From Azolla caroliniana (taxonomy: Eukaryota; Polypodiophyta): a stretch of DNA of 64,000 nt. The DNA lies in NCBI GenBank assembly GCA_043228905.1, contig JBHGNT010000002.1:26536001-26600000 (forward strand). The letters are read 5' to 3'. Position numbers and translations under genes: made by a program. The notes beneath the pieces are model-generated. The model was not told the origin of the DNA, ran no database searches, and saw only the letters and a list, made by a program, of their open reading frames with translations. Position 1 is the stretch's first letter. Every line of letters begins with the position of its first letter. Below are positions 18,997 through 29,149 of the stretch, in pieces.

Positions 18997-21114
18997 CTCT
19001 CGGTTTTCGGAACCGAGGGAATCGCGGTTACGTTCGTGGTTCGGCCGTACCGTCAGAAACTGGACCGAATGGCGCCCGTCTTGGCTTTTGACCCTTGCGT
19101 AGGCCGAACCATTGTCCAGCACTTTGGTCTCCATTCGCGCCGCCGTGATGTACGGCTCTCCCAGAATGACCGGATGCGAAGACGTCTCCTGCACGAAGAA
19201 GTGCTGGTCAATCTCAACGTCGCCGATCTTGACTCGCACATTCAGACAGGCCCCGTGCAGTTCCTCGGTGGCGCGCGTTGCTGCCCTTATTTTCCACCCG
19301 TGCTTGGTGTTGATCGGCCATTTGCCCTTCTTATAGAAGTCCATGGACATCAAATTGATCTCCGATCCGTGGTCCACCAAAGCTATCACCGGTTCCTGGA
19401 CATCGCCGATCTTCACCGGGGTTTCCGTGGTCGCTCGGGCCCAGTGTGGTCTCGAATAGTGGCTTTCCGCCCACTCGTCTCCCAGCGCCATGTCGTCTAG
19501 GTGCGTCGTCCGCACTTCCACCGGTCTTTCCGGTTCTGTCTCCGTCGACAGCCTCTTCCGTTTCACCAAGTCCACGATGGAGTCGTGGAACTCCTTCTTG
19601 GCGATTCCCAGCACCTCTCGTAACGACAGCTCCACCTTGCTGTCGAGGATCCGTTCCTCCAGGACCTTTCGTAAGTCTGTGGTCCTTTCTATCTCCGTCC
19701 CCAGACGGTACCCGCCCTTCTGGGGTTTATCTTGCGTACCGGCCCCGCCGGCTTCGTCCCGTCGTGGCCCGGACCGGGTCTCGTATCGTTGTGAGGGCCC
19801 GGTCGTCCCCGGTCTCCCCACCCGCTTCTCTTCTACCAGAGCCTCGTAGTTCTGGCAAGCGGCTTCCACGAAGCCCGTCCTTTCCTCGACCGGGTCGCTC
19901 CACCCGGTCATCTCCCGTACCCGTTTCTCCGCACGGTCCGATTCCTCCCCTTTAAGCCTTGCACCGGCAAGGCCTTCCAGCATCGTCGGCCAGAATCCGG
20001 CTTTGCTTTCCCTTCGGGCCTCGCCGCCCCCGACTCGAATGCCGGCCGACGCCGAGTAGTGGACGGTTTCCGCGTGTCGGGCCGCCGCCTCTTCCATCAA
20101 CCTTTTCATACCACCCTTTCCGTCGTTTCGGCTCAGGGCCCTTCGGGTGTCGCTGGCATGCACCCGTCCTTCCCACAGGTACACCACCCTGTTCCTCAGC
20201 GCCTCCGCGAAGTCGCCGCAGTCCTTCCGAATGTGGCCGACTTCATCGCACCACATGCACCTGTTTCCTGCCGCCGGCCGTCGGTCACGAGCCGGTTCGC
20301 CCCCTTCCCTTCGGGCCTGCGCGATTTGGAGGCCCTTTATCGCCTTCGTCAATTCCTCCAGCGCCGCTCCTCCGGTTGAGCCTCTGACTACGCCGGTCGA
20401 AGCCGAACCGGTATCCAACCACTCTCGGGTCTCTTCCTTTCGCACCTGTGGCGCTGGTTCGAACTTCCTTGCTGCGACCGAGCCCGACCCGGTCGCACCG
20501 TTATCCGCCCATTCTCGCCGTTTGTCGAAACGGCCACAGACCTTCCTGACAGCCGCCCAGTCGGTAGTGAGCCCGTCTTCGGTTTCCAGCAAGAGGTCCA
20601 CGTGCTCCCGATCCCGTTCGTCGACCGACTTGACAAACAGCAAGACCCGGCTCGTGTCCAGGATGGTTCTGTCGAGCGCCGAAAGGCGCGCAAAGTTTTC
20701 CTCGAACTCCCGGAGGAGTGCCGAAGCGTTTCTTCCCTTCCCCGGGGACTCCACCCATTCCATGAACCTTCGCTTCGAAAGCCGGAGCGCGTCGTCCAGC
20801 CCGTATTTCTCTAGGAGCCGACCTTCGAACTCCTCCCAGGTACGGCTCTCCGTCCGCACCTCGAGCACCTCCGCATGGATGCCCGGCATTGCGACTCGGG
20901 GAAATCCGGCAAGACGCCTTTCTTCCGGAATGTCCCGCATCAACATCTCCGCACCGTAGGACGCTAGATACTTCGTGGCATCCCTCCCATCGAACCGGCC
21001 GATCGTGCCGACGACCGCCTCAATAGCTCTGTCGAGGGCACCTGTGCCCTCGCGCGCGTTTACAATCCGATCCACGGCCGAAGCCATGGCCTCTGCAAGA
21101 TCCGACCCCCTCAT
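18988..21114 (-). CDS. Gypsy-A Gag plus protease
   Basis: The frame is open from the LTR side through the primer site; the first ATG is at 21114 (MRGSDLAEAMASAVD), giving about 708 residues. The Gag region has the pattern IGRFDGRDATKYLASYGAEM, WEEFEGRLLEKY, LREFEENFARLSALDR and LLFVKSVDERDREHV. CCHC knuckle CMWCDEVGHIRKDC near 20248-20290. The protease-like C-terminal part has ALVDHGSEINLMS (19363-19374 codes DHGS) and later VILGEPY, the flap/second-loop region. DHGS replaces the usual DTG or DSG. Ends GSENREDF then TAG at 18988. Intact. Confidence 0.88.
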   Translation of the reverse strand: MRGSDLAEAMASAVDRIVNAREGTGALDRAIEAVVGTIGRFDGRDATKYLASYGAEMLMRDIPEERRLAGFPRVAMPGIHAEVLEVRTESRTWEEFEGRLLEKYGLDDALRLSKRRFMEWVESPGKGRNASALLREFEENFARLSALDRTILDTSRVLLFVKSVDERDREHVDLLLETEDGLTTDWAAVRKVCGRFDKRREWADNGATGSGSVAARKFEPAPQVRKEETREWLDTGSASTGVVRGSTGGAALEELTKAIKGLQIAQARREGGEPARDRRPAAGNRCMWCDEVGHIRKDCGDFAEALRNRVVYLWEGRVHASDTRRALSRNDGKGGMKRLMEEAAARHAETVHYSASAGIRVGGGEARRESKAGFWPTMLEGLAGARLKGEESDRAEKRVREMTGWSDPVEERTGFVEAACQNYEALVEEKRVGRPGTTGPSQRYETRSGPRRDEAGGAGTQDKPQKGGYRLGTEIERTTDLRKVLEERILDSKVELSLREVLGIAKKEFHDSIVDLVKRKRLSTETEPERPVEVRTTHLDDMALGDEWAESHYSRPHWARATTETPVKIGDVQEPVIALVDHGSEINLMSMDFYKKGKWPINTKHGWKIRAATRATEELHGACLNVRVKIGDVEIDQHFFVQETSSHPVILGEPYITAARMETKVLDNGSAYARVKSQDGRHSVQFLTVRPNHERNRDSLGSENREDF

Positions 21115-21136
21115 CTTCTGCTCTTCTGCCGCCTCT

Positions 21137-21154
21137 TTCACGTCGGGTTCACCA
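21137..21154 (-). other. Gypsy-A primer-binding site matching tRNA-Trp
   Basis: The plus strand reads ttcacgtcgggttcacca, three bases from the 5' LTR. On the element strand this is TGGTGAACCCGACGTGAA, complementary over 18 nt to the 3' end (including CCA) of plant tRNA-Trp as I remember it. The same 18 nt occur in Gypsy-C (52928-52945), and with one change in Gypsy-D (55855-55872). Confidence 0.8.
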
Positions 21155-21157
21155 AGA

Positions 21158-21967
21158 TGTGGGGGTTGCTACGCCCTTGCGTGCAGAAAGGAGGAGGGAC
21201 CACGGGGGTCTCGGACCGAAGAGCAAGAGAGAGAGAAGTAAGAGAGATAGACCCGATTACACAGAACCGAAGATTGCACCGGGACACGGCCCAACAAACA
21301 GAGATCACAAATAAACGCCGACGCAGATGGACGCAACAACGAAAGATATCTACTTCTGAAAGCAAGAAAATAACAGACTACAGTATTACAACCCACGGTG
21401 GGGCACGAAATAGATACTAACGAAAACGAACAGGGCGGCGAACAGATGCCGACCCCTGTATGTCGCGACGCACAGAAAGGGGGAAAACAGGTCGGAGGTG
21501 CTGCAGGACGCACTCGGGGCGTTCCACGGAACAGCACAAGCCTCCTCGAAACCTGCACAGGTACGCGATGGAGCAGAAGACAGAGAAAGCGGGAGTGAGA
21601 GAGAAGCCCCGAAATCGGTTCGGCAGCACTTCGTCCTCCCCGTGCGAGATATCTGCAACAGCTCTTTCCTGCTCCTTATATAGGCCGTTGAGCAGGCCTT
21701 CCTGTCAGCTTTATTCCCTGTCCCTTTTGTCAGGGATCTCCTCCGTTCTGCACGCATCCGCGTAGTTACGCCGCCGACTCGTACAGTTCGCGCGCGTGAC
21801 CGAAAAGACTGTTCGCGCGGTCTTTGTCTTCACTCGTGTTAGGGCCCGTTCCTCCCGATTATCCTCCTAATTCGATTCTATGTACAACTTGGAGCGTGCG
21901 CGTGTGAAGAACCGGTTCCTACGCCCCGGTGCGCCGATTCCGCTTAGGGACGGTTTTCTTCACGACA
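21158..21967 (-). repeat. Gypsy-A 5' LTR
   Basis: 810 bp, visually identical to 14628-15437. Minus-strand TATA box at about 21675-21683. Confidence 0.92.
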
Positions 21968-21971
21968 ACGG

Positions 21972-22327
21972 TCGCGTTGTCAACCACGGAGGCGGAGTAC
22001 ATGGCGGCTGTTGAAGCCGGCAAGGAAATAATATGGATGAAGGACTTCATTAGAGAGCTCCGTATCCGGCAGGAGGAGTACCGACTCTACTGCGACAGTC
22101 AGAGTGCCATCCACCTTGCGAAGAATGCGGCCTATCACTCCCAGACGAAGCACATCCAGCGTAGATACCACTGGATCCGGGAAAGGATAGAGGACAAGGA
22201 GTTCGTGCTGACGAAGATCCACACGGACGAGAACGGGTCGGATATGCTGACCAAGGTACTTACACCCGACAAGCTGGAAGCATGCCGGAAGAGGATCGGA
22301 TTGGAGAGACATCCCATGCCGAAGTGA
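21972..22327 (+). pseudogene. Copia-B RNase H, second half
   Basis: Continues Copia-B pol after Gypsy-A: VALSTTEAEYMAAVEAGKE with the catalytic Glu, YCDSQSAIHLAKNAAYHSQT with the Asp, HIQRRYHWIRERIEDKE and LTKVLTPDKLEACRKR, ending at the TGA at 22325. Intact in itself but separated from the rest by 7.3 kb. Confidence 0.9.
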
Positions 22328-22337
22328 AGGGGGAGTT
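22322..22337 (+). other. Copia-B polypurine tract
   Basis: aagtgaagggggagtt immediately before the 3' LTR; shared in form by Copia-D (39500-39512), E and F. Confidence 0.8.
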
Positions 22338-23049
22338 TGTTGGGATTTTCGGTCCCTCCGGATGAGATGTCCGGAGAAGAATGACGGCAGACCCGGTTAC
22401 GGAGCCGGATGATGAAGACCCCGGCTACGGAGCCGGATGACGAAGACCCGGTTACGGAGCCGGATGATGAAGACCCCGGCTACGGAGCCGGATGACGAAG
22501 ACCCGGTTACGGAGCCGGATGATGAAGACCCCGGCTACGGAGCCGGATGACGAAGACCCGGTTACGGAGCCGGATGATGAAGACCCCGGTTACGGAGCCG
22601 GATGACGAAGTACCCGGAGAGAGATCCGGATGCGGAGACTATATTTGTAAATAGCCCGAAAGTCATATGTGTATAAATATGACTTAGGGCAAACAGTTTA
22701 GGTTGTTGTTGCTCATTTTCTGTTTTCACTCAGAGGGAGCGAAGTGAAGAGAGCAGCCGAGAGAGAGAGAGAGAGGGAGAGAAAGGAAGAGGTCGACGCC
22801 TCTGTGTATTACCGCCGCCTGTGGCGAAGACAGTGAGCTCAAGGTTGTTGCCTTGTGGCTTCACCATTGTACATCTCTGTTCATAGTGATAGTTGGAGTT
22901 TGAGGACTCCCGTGGTTTTTCCCATTTAGGGTTTTCCACGTAAAACATCCTGTGTACTCTTCTCTCTACTGAACGGTGCATTTTGTATTTCCCGTTTTTC
23001 TGTGAGTTGGTCCTATCCCTCGGTTGTGGCCGAGCACTGTTGTTTAACA
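22338..23049 (+). repeat. Copia-B 3' LTR
   Basis: 712 bp, same structure as the 5' LTR including eight minisatellite units (22391-22608). Ends at tttaaca and is followed by TSD caaac. Confidence 0.93.
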
Positions 23050-23054
23050 CAAAC

Positions 23055-23109
23055 TTGAGCTATACAAAGGGATAGTGTGAATACGTCCATTATACACTTG
23101 TATTCGACA
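23055..23109 (-). repeat. Copia-A 3' LTR, second part
   Basis: Resumes after Copia-B with ttgagctatacaaag and ends tattcgaca; followed by atccccc, a purine tract (GGGGGAT) on the minus strand. Confidence 0.88.
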
Positions 23110-23303
23110 ATCCCCCGTAATGGGCGTATACATGGGTTATCTAAGATTACAGGTATAAACCTAGGTTCTCGGACATATCAGTTTTTGTTCGAGTCGGCAG
23201 GGTCTGAAGGCAGAAGACCGAACTGGTCTGGTCGGAAGAGTTGAAGCCAATCATTAAGGAACTGATGTCGGTTGTCCGAAACCATCCTGTGCTGTGTCCG
23301 GCT

Positions 23304-26300
23304 CTAACCGGACTGGTTTGTCGTTACGCCCATCTGATGCCGAAGGGACCGAAAGCGGTCTGCCGAAAGACACTTGGTCATTCCATCTGCGACATTGTCG
23401 GTTGTGGATATTTTCTCTAGACCGATTTTCCCTGAAATGACGCAGTCCCGAACGAAGTGATATCGAACGTCGATATGTTTGGAGGCGTTGTGGTGAACCG
23501 GATTTTTCGACAAGGCAACAACACCTTGATTGTCGCTATAGACAACTGGGGCCGAGTCATGGTCGACTTGTCGAAACGTGTGCGCCAGCCAGCCGAGCCA
23601 CAAAGCTTCTTTTGCAGCGTCGGACGCAGCTACATATTCTGCTTCGGTCGTTGAGGTCGCTGTGCACTCCTGAAGTTTCGACTTCCACGATATTGCTCCA
23701 TTGCCGAATTTGAAGCAGTATCCAGTTGTTGATTTTCGACTGTCTATACAGCCGGCGAAGTCTGAGTCGGTGTAACCGACTACGCCTGAGGTTGAGTTCG
23801 GACCGAAAAGAATGCCGTGGTCTTTTGTGCCAACCAGATATTTGAACACATGCTTGACTGCGTTCCAATGCGATCGGCCAGGATTGTGCATAAATCTGCT
23901 AACGACTTCTACGGCATGAGAAATATCAGGCCGTGTCGCGACCATCAGGTACATAAGGGAGCCGACTGCCGGTGCATACGGTACCGACTTCATATCTTCC
24001 CCCTCCGGACCGGATGTCGGGCAGTCTCGCTGAGAGAGCCGAAGATTCATGGGGAGCGGGGTTGAAGCAGATTTGGCTGATTGCATGTTGAAGCGTTCCA
24101 AGACACGTCCGATATAGTCGGTCTGAGACAAAAAAAGATGTCGTTTATCGCGATGCCGACTAATCTTCATGCCAAGTATGTGTCGTGCCGGACCGAGGTC
24201 CTTCATGGCAAACTTCAACCGCAATTGCCGAATGAGATCGGCAAGTTCGCCCGCGTGGCGTCCAGAAATTAGCATGTCGTCCACGTAGATGATGAGGAAG
24301 ATGGGTGATCCATCTTGAGCTGTGTTGGTAAAAAGACAATGGTCCTCATCGCTTTTTGAGAAGCCGATCGATTGGATGAAGTCGTCGAACTTCTTGTACC
24401 ATTGTCGCGGTGCCTGTTTGAGGCCGTATAGACTCTTCCTGAGTCGGCAGACTAGATGTTCTTGGCCAGTTGCCACGAAGCCTTTTGGCTGCTCCATATA
24501 AATTTCCTCTTCAAGATCACCATGGAGGAAGGCTGTTTTGACATCTAGCTGAATCAGCTCCAAGTTGTCGGCTGCCACTACGCCGAGTAGAAAACGAAGG
24601 GTTGTCATTTTCACCACTGGTGAAAAAATCTTGTCGAAGTCGACGCCATATTCTTGTCGGAAGCCCTTCGCAACTAATCTGGCCTTGTACTTTGGGGTGG
24701 TCGAATCAGACGTCTCTTTTAGTCGATAAACCCACTTGCAAGGAAGAGCACGTCGATTCTTAGGTAATTCGACCAGATCCCAAGTCTTGTTTGCCCGAAT
24801 GGAGTGCATTTCCGACTCCATCGCCAGATGCCAGGTGGCTGAATCGACAGATGTTGATGCTTCTTCGTAAGACGTCGGTTCGCCGGCGTCGGTGAAGAAA
24901 ATTCCAGGAGAATACCTCTCCGGAGGTTGCGACAGTCTCTCGGATCGTCGAGGTATGATTGGACTGGTCGTATCGGGTATCGAGGTCGGATGGTCCGAAA
25001 GCGAATTATTCTGCTGTGCCGAGTCAGAGTTGTCCGAGTCGGTAGTGGAAGGTTCAGCTACCCGTGAAGCTGACCGTGTGTTAAGAGCGGGGCCTTCTTG
25101 AAGGGTCGGCACATCGGAAAATGTTACCCTTTGGACTTCGATCGGTGTTTCGACTGATGGATTCATAGCCGACTCGTTGAACACAACGTCCGAACTTCGA
25201 ACGATTTGTCTGCGTTCGGGGTCCCAGAGTCGGTATCCCATTTCGCCGTCTGATCCATATCCAAGGAAAATGCATTTCCTGGACCGAGGTGCAAGTTTTC
25301 GGCGATCATCTTTCGGAATAAGGGCGTACGCCTCGCATCCGAAAATCCTCAGCTTGTCGTAATTCGGCTTACTGCCGATCCATAGTTCCTGAGGAATTTG
25401 AAGTCCTAGAGGTCTGCTTGGCGACATATTGATTATGTGTACTGCCGTGAGTAGAGCCTCTGCCCAGAAGCCATCCGACAGTCCGGAGTGTTGGAGCATG
25501 GAAACTATCCGTTCTTGGATTGTCCGATTCATGCGTTCTGCAATCCCGTTTTGCTCCGGACTGTGTGGTGCCGTAAATTCACGTCGGATGCCGCGTTGTC
25601 AGCAGAATTTGACGAATTCTTCTGATTTGAACTCTCCCCCATTGTCGGTCCGAAAGCATTTCAGTTTTCGGTCAGTTTGATTTTCTACCATAGCGAGCCA
25701 ATCGGAGAAGATCGAGAAGACACGATCTTTGGTGCGAATTGGATAAGCCCACACCTTTTGAGTCGAATCGTCAATAAAACTGACGAAGTAAGAGGCACCG
25801 CCGAGAGACTGATGCGGCATTGGGCCACAGACGTCCGAGTGGACTAAATCGAGAGGTCTCGTTTCTCTTGGTGCTGATGTCGGGTGTGATGCGGCTGCTT
25901 GTTTGCCATACTGGCAATGTTCGCAGAATTGATGGTCCGAGAAGGAGAGTTTAGGGATGTATCCGGCTCTAGATAGGTGCGTAATGCCGGCCTTGCTGAG
26001 GTGTCCTAATCTTCTGTGCCATAGTGATGACACAAGAATATCCACCAAAAACAGGTTACCCTCTCTGAGCGTAACATGTAACGGATACAGTGAGTGTATC
26101 TTGGGTCCTCTAGCAAGCAGGAGGTTCCCCCTGTGGAGTGTCCACCCTCCCGAAGAAAAACCGGCACGAATGCCGTCTTCATCTAGTTGTCCGACTGAGA
26201 TCAATGGCCTTGAGAGCTCGGGTACATGTCGGACATTGTGAAGTACAAGTGTAGAGCCACCTGCAAGGTTGAGCTCTACTGTGCCGATTCCAATGATGTC

Positions 26301-26676
26301 ACAGTGTTGCGAGTTTGCCGACTCGAACTGAGTCGGAGTGACGGATCGTATATTGCCGAAATTGGGATCGATGAGGAGTCACGTGAAATGACGCGCCCGA
26401 ATCTAAGAGCCATGTGCTCGATTCTTCAGTCGTGAGCAGAAATTCTGATCCGACTGGATTTTCGATTGATAGTATATTCGGGTCGTTTGGTAGCACATCC
26501 GCTGAGAAGCTGACGTAGTTGATCTCCTCATGCCGGCCACTCTTCTTGTCTGATTTCTGAGACTTGTCGTTCTTGTTCTTGAGTGCGCGGCAGTCGGCTT
26601 TGATGTGTCCGGGTTTCTTGCAATAGTTGCAGATTCGATTATCCCGTGACTGGCTCCGTCTTCGCTGATTGTTCGG
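23304..26676 (-). pseudogene. Copia-A Pol: protease, integrase, RT, RNase H
   Basis: Reading from high to low coordinates: zinc knuckle CNYCKKPGHIKADC (about 26590-26634), protease WLLDSGASFHVT (Asp codon near 26401), pre-integrase LWHRRLGHLSKAGITHL with CEHCQYGK, integrase HSDVCGP and DNGGEF, then RMNRTIQERIVSML, RT with KTAFLHGDLEEE and YVDD at 24276-24287, and RNase H with YTDSDFAG, STTEAEYVA and YSDNQG, ending near 23304. Breaks: one extra A near 26315 and a TGA at 25599-25601 where Arg is likely (CGA to TGA). From 25532 down to 23304 a 742-residue frame is intact. Tork-like. Confidence 0.88.
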
Positions 26677-27336
26677 CTACCGTGAGGAGTCTCTTCCTCG
26701 TATGTTCGATCGGTCTGTCGAACCTTGTACTACATAAGCGTCGTCTGTTGAGTCTTTGGCGAAAGACTTTCTCCGAGCTGCTTCGGTCAGGATTGCGCTC
26801 GTGACTTCGGAGTATTTAACAGCCGTGGTTGACGCGTTGCACACGGTTGTGACGAAAGTTTCCCATGATGAGGGAAGGCTGCTCATGAGTATCATTGCTC
26901 TGAGTTCATCCTCGATTGCCGTCCCCTGAGATGAGATTTGGGAGCTTATGCTTTCGTACTCATTGAGATGTGCTTGAACCGAGTCTGATTCTTTCATCCG
27001 CAAGTTGTAGAGGCGCCGGATCAGAAACATCTTCGTTGCAGCGACCTTCTTTTCGTAGGTGTCCGACAGTGTTTTCCACAGTTCGAATGCTGTCGTACAC
27101 GATTGCACCGTAAAGTATACCGATTCCGATAGGTGCATCCGAATCGTGGCGCGGACGATTCTGTCCAGCTTCTGCCACTCAATTGGTTTGTATCCTTCTG
27201 GAAGTGCTTCATTTTCGATGGGATCGATTTGCCCCTTGACTATGAGATAGTCCTGCATTTGCTCCTTCCAGAAGTTGAAGTTCGATCCATCGAACTTTCG
27301 TAGACTCATTTCTGACGAGCCGGATGTTGATGTCAT
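26677..27336 (-). pseudogene. Copia-A Gag, N-terminal part
   Basis: 219 residues from MTSTSGSSEMSLRKFDGSNF, with WKEQMQDYLIVKGQ, LWKTLSDTYEKK, FLIRRLYNLRM and SSLPSSWETFVTTV, the usual copia Gag (UBN2) pattern. A TAG at 26677-26679 ends it just before the zinc knuckle; otherwise it would run on into pol. The start is 540 bp inside the 5' LTR, a longer leader than in Copia-B. Confidence 0.85.
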
Positions 27337-27875
27337 GACTCTGTCCTAAGTCGGCTACGAACTTTGGTGAAGTGCAGCGGTTTGGCCCACTCAGAGTCGT
27401 TCTAGCTGAAGTTGGACACAAGTGATGTTGATTACGGAGAGTCGGGGATTTGGTTCGGATTGACTACCGACAACTGTCTTAGTCGAGTTGAACCTAGATT
27501 TAACGATCCGACAGTACTTCAAGCCGATTCGGTTTCGGTTGACTGCAACGGTGAGAGCAATGGAACCGACTGGTCCTTCCGATTATTGTCCAATCGAATG
27601 AAACACGAACTGGGGTTGTCCTTGAAGTCGTCGTTGTGCAGGAAGCCCACCTCAAGCAGTTACGATCAAGGAAGTAGAGTACAGCCGACCGGCTTACTCC
27701 GAGTGATGATCTAACGCAGCGAGATTCAAGCTTGTGTTTGCCTACTTTCTTCTCTGTTTCTTCGAATGACGACTAGGATGAAGCGAAAGGCCGAATACTG
27801 TGCAGGCTGTGATGAAGCGAAGAACCGAATGCTGTGCAGGCTGAGACGACGGCCGACAGCGGGTTGAGGAACCTC
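27337..27875 (-). other. Copia-A leader region
   Basis: Between the primer site and gag; short frames only, none supported. May hold packaging signals, not identifiable by eye. Confidence 0.5.
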
Positions 27876-27887
27876 GCTCTGATACCA
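27876..27887 (-). other. Copia-A primer-binding site (initiator tRNA-Met)
   Basis: gctctgatacca on the plus strand is TGGTATCAGAGC on the element strand, two bases from the 5' LTR. Confidence 0.88.
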
Positions 27888-27889
27888 AA

Positions 27890-28185
27890 TGTTGAAGACA
27901 AGGCCGTGTCGCGGAAGATCAAGTAGCATTCGATTGGGGTTGAGTACCTGCGTATGACAGTTTCCAAGATCGTGCACAGAGAGAGAGAGAGAGAGGAGGC
28001 ACAAAAGAACTCTTTCATTCAATAGAAACAATAATACAAAACAACCTTACAAAAAGGTTACTAGGTCACTTTATATAGTGACCGACTTAGGGCAACTACC
28101 ATTTATGCTAATTACACAAATGACCCAAACTTGAGCTATACAAAGGGATAGTGTGAATACGTCCATTATACACTTGTATTCGACA
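27890..28185 (-). repeat. Copia-A 5' LTR
   Basis: 296 bp, tgttgaagac to attcgaca, followed by TSD ttaga. The palindromic TATA region GGTCACT-ttatat-AGTGACC is at 28064-28083. Confidence 0.92.
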
Positions 28186-28190
28186 TTAGA

Positions 28191-29149
28191 TGCTCTACTC
28201 ACAGTCGGATGATAGAAGGAAGAGGATACGACCGTGGAAACAAAGGTTTGCTCGGACAAAGCCGATAGAGTCAGCCGACCCAAGAGCGTAACTTCCATCA
28301 ATGGGAAGAGGACAGAAACAATCCTAGAGAGTTTGGCAGAAGGGGGAGCCACCTTGCCGTACCGAGCAATCGTAACAACCCGATCGAATGCGGGTACTGT
28401 GGAAAACATGGCCACTATGAAGAGGAGTGCTGAAAAAAGGTACAAAACTCGGCTTCGACTAACCGACAACTCACAAACTACGCTTCAAATTCCGACTACG
28501 ACGATCGTGGCAGGATGTTCTTAATGAGGCATGAAGCACATTCGATAATGGCACAAGCCTCGACTAGCACCTCTTCTTCAGATAGCATATGGTTTGTCGA
28601 CTCGGGAGCATCCAATCACATGACGTCCCATGAAGATTGGTTCCGGGAATTACGAAAGCCTGATTGACCCGAGTATGTAGAAACCAGAGATGATACGATT
28701 CACCCAATTCAGCATGTCGGAAATGTTCCATTCGGAAATGACGGCAAACACACCTACCTCAAGAACGTCTTGCATGTCCCAACCATCATGAAAAACCTAG
28801 TCTCGGTTAGCTAGATCGTCGAACAAGGTATGCAAGTACGATTCAATAATGAAGGGTGCTTCATCGAAAAGGACGATCAAATCATAGTGCATGGTCGCTG
28901 AGAAGGCCGAATGTTCATCCTCGAATTAGAAGAGATGAAATCGGCTATGTTCGCGAAAGGTCTTAAAGTCGAAACCGAGTTAAAACTGTGGCACAAGAGA
29001 ATCGTCCACATCAATCTTCAAAAGCTCCAGAACATGCAATCAAAAGGAGTCGTGATTGGACTCCCGACATTTACTAAGAAGGAGATTACGAGCATATGTG
29101 AGGCATGCCAGTTCGGAAAACAACGTCAACATCCATTCCCGAAAGAGAG
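28191..29149 (+). pseudogene. Copia-C gag end, protease and pre-integrase region
   Basis: Resumes after Copia-A. Zinc knuckle CGYCGKHGHYEEEC at about 28389-28430, protease WFVDSGASNHMT at about 28591-28626, then YLKNVLHVPTIMKNLVS, and pre-integrase LWHKRIVHINLQKLQNMQSK with CEACQFGKQRQHPF near 29095-29140. Several stops (TGA after the knuckle, TGA near 28660, TAG near 28813, TGA near 28900) and frame changes. It is cut at 29149 by a solo LTR with TSD gagag. Confidence 0.75.

Larger units (their letters stand above)
14628..21967 (-). mobile_element. Gypsy-A: intact-looking Ty3/gypsy element, minus strand
   Basis: 7340 bp with 810-bp LTRs at 14628-15437 and 21158-21967 that I cannot distinguish by eye. 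Flanked by acgg at 14624-14627 and 21968-21971 (4 bp). Primer site matches tRNA-Trp; purine tract next to the 3' LTR. Two long uninterrupted frames, gag-PR and pol, with pol in the -1 frame. There is no chromodomain after integrase. Lineage: a non-chromovirus outside Athila/Tat; the FLDD RT motif and the integrase remind me of fungal and early land-plant elements (the Phygy/Selgy groups are candidates to test). Confidence 0.93.
10160..23049 (+). mobile_element. Copia-B: Tnt1-like Ty1/copia element, plus strand
   Basis: 712-bp LTRs at 10160-10871 and 22338-23049 with two visible differences, TSD caaac, tRNA-Met primer site at 10875, purine tract at 22322-22337. The pol resembles tobacco Tnt1 (Tork lineage), for example RMNRTIMERVRSMLAHAKLP and CIFLGYGDDEFGYRVWDP. 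It is split in its RNase H region by Gypsy-A at 14628-21967. A 7-bp tandem duplication breaks the single frame. The element is young but not autonomous as it stands. Confidence 0.93.
9917..28185 (-). mobile_element. Copia-A: Tork-like Ty1/copia element, minus strand
   Basis: Inserted in Copia-C gag with the 5-bp TSD ttaga at 9912-9916 and 28186-28190. The 5' LTR is 27890-28185; the 3' LTR is 9917-10159 plus 23055-23109, split by Copia-B. Excluding the insert it is about 5.4 kb. LTRs differ by one visible substitution and one GA unit, implying a fairly recent insertion, yet the coding region carries two stops and one frameshift. Order gag, PR, INT, RT, RNase H on the minus strand is that of copia. 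Confidence 0.9.

Noticed and set aside
21137-21154. A tRNA-Trp gene fragment
   Set aside because: Only the last 18 nt are present, next to an LTR, in three elements; it is a primer-binding site, not a gene.
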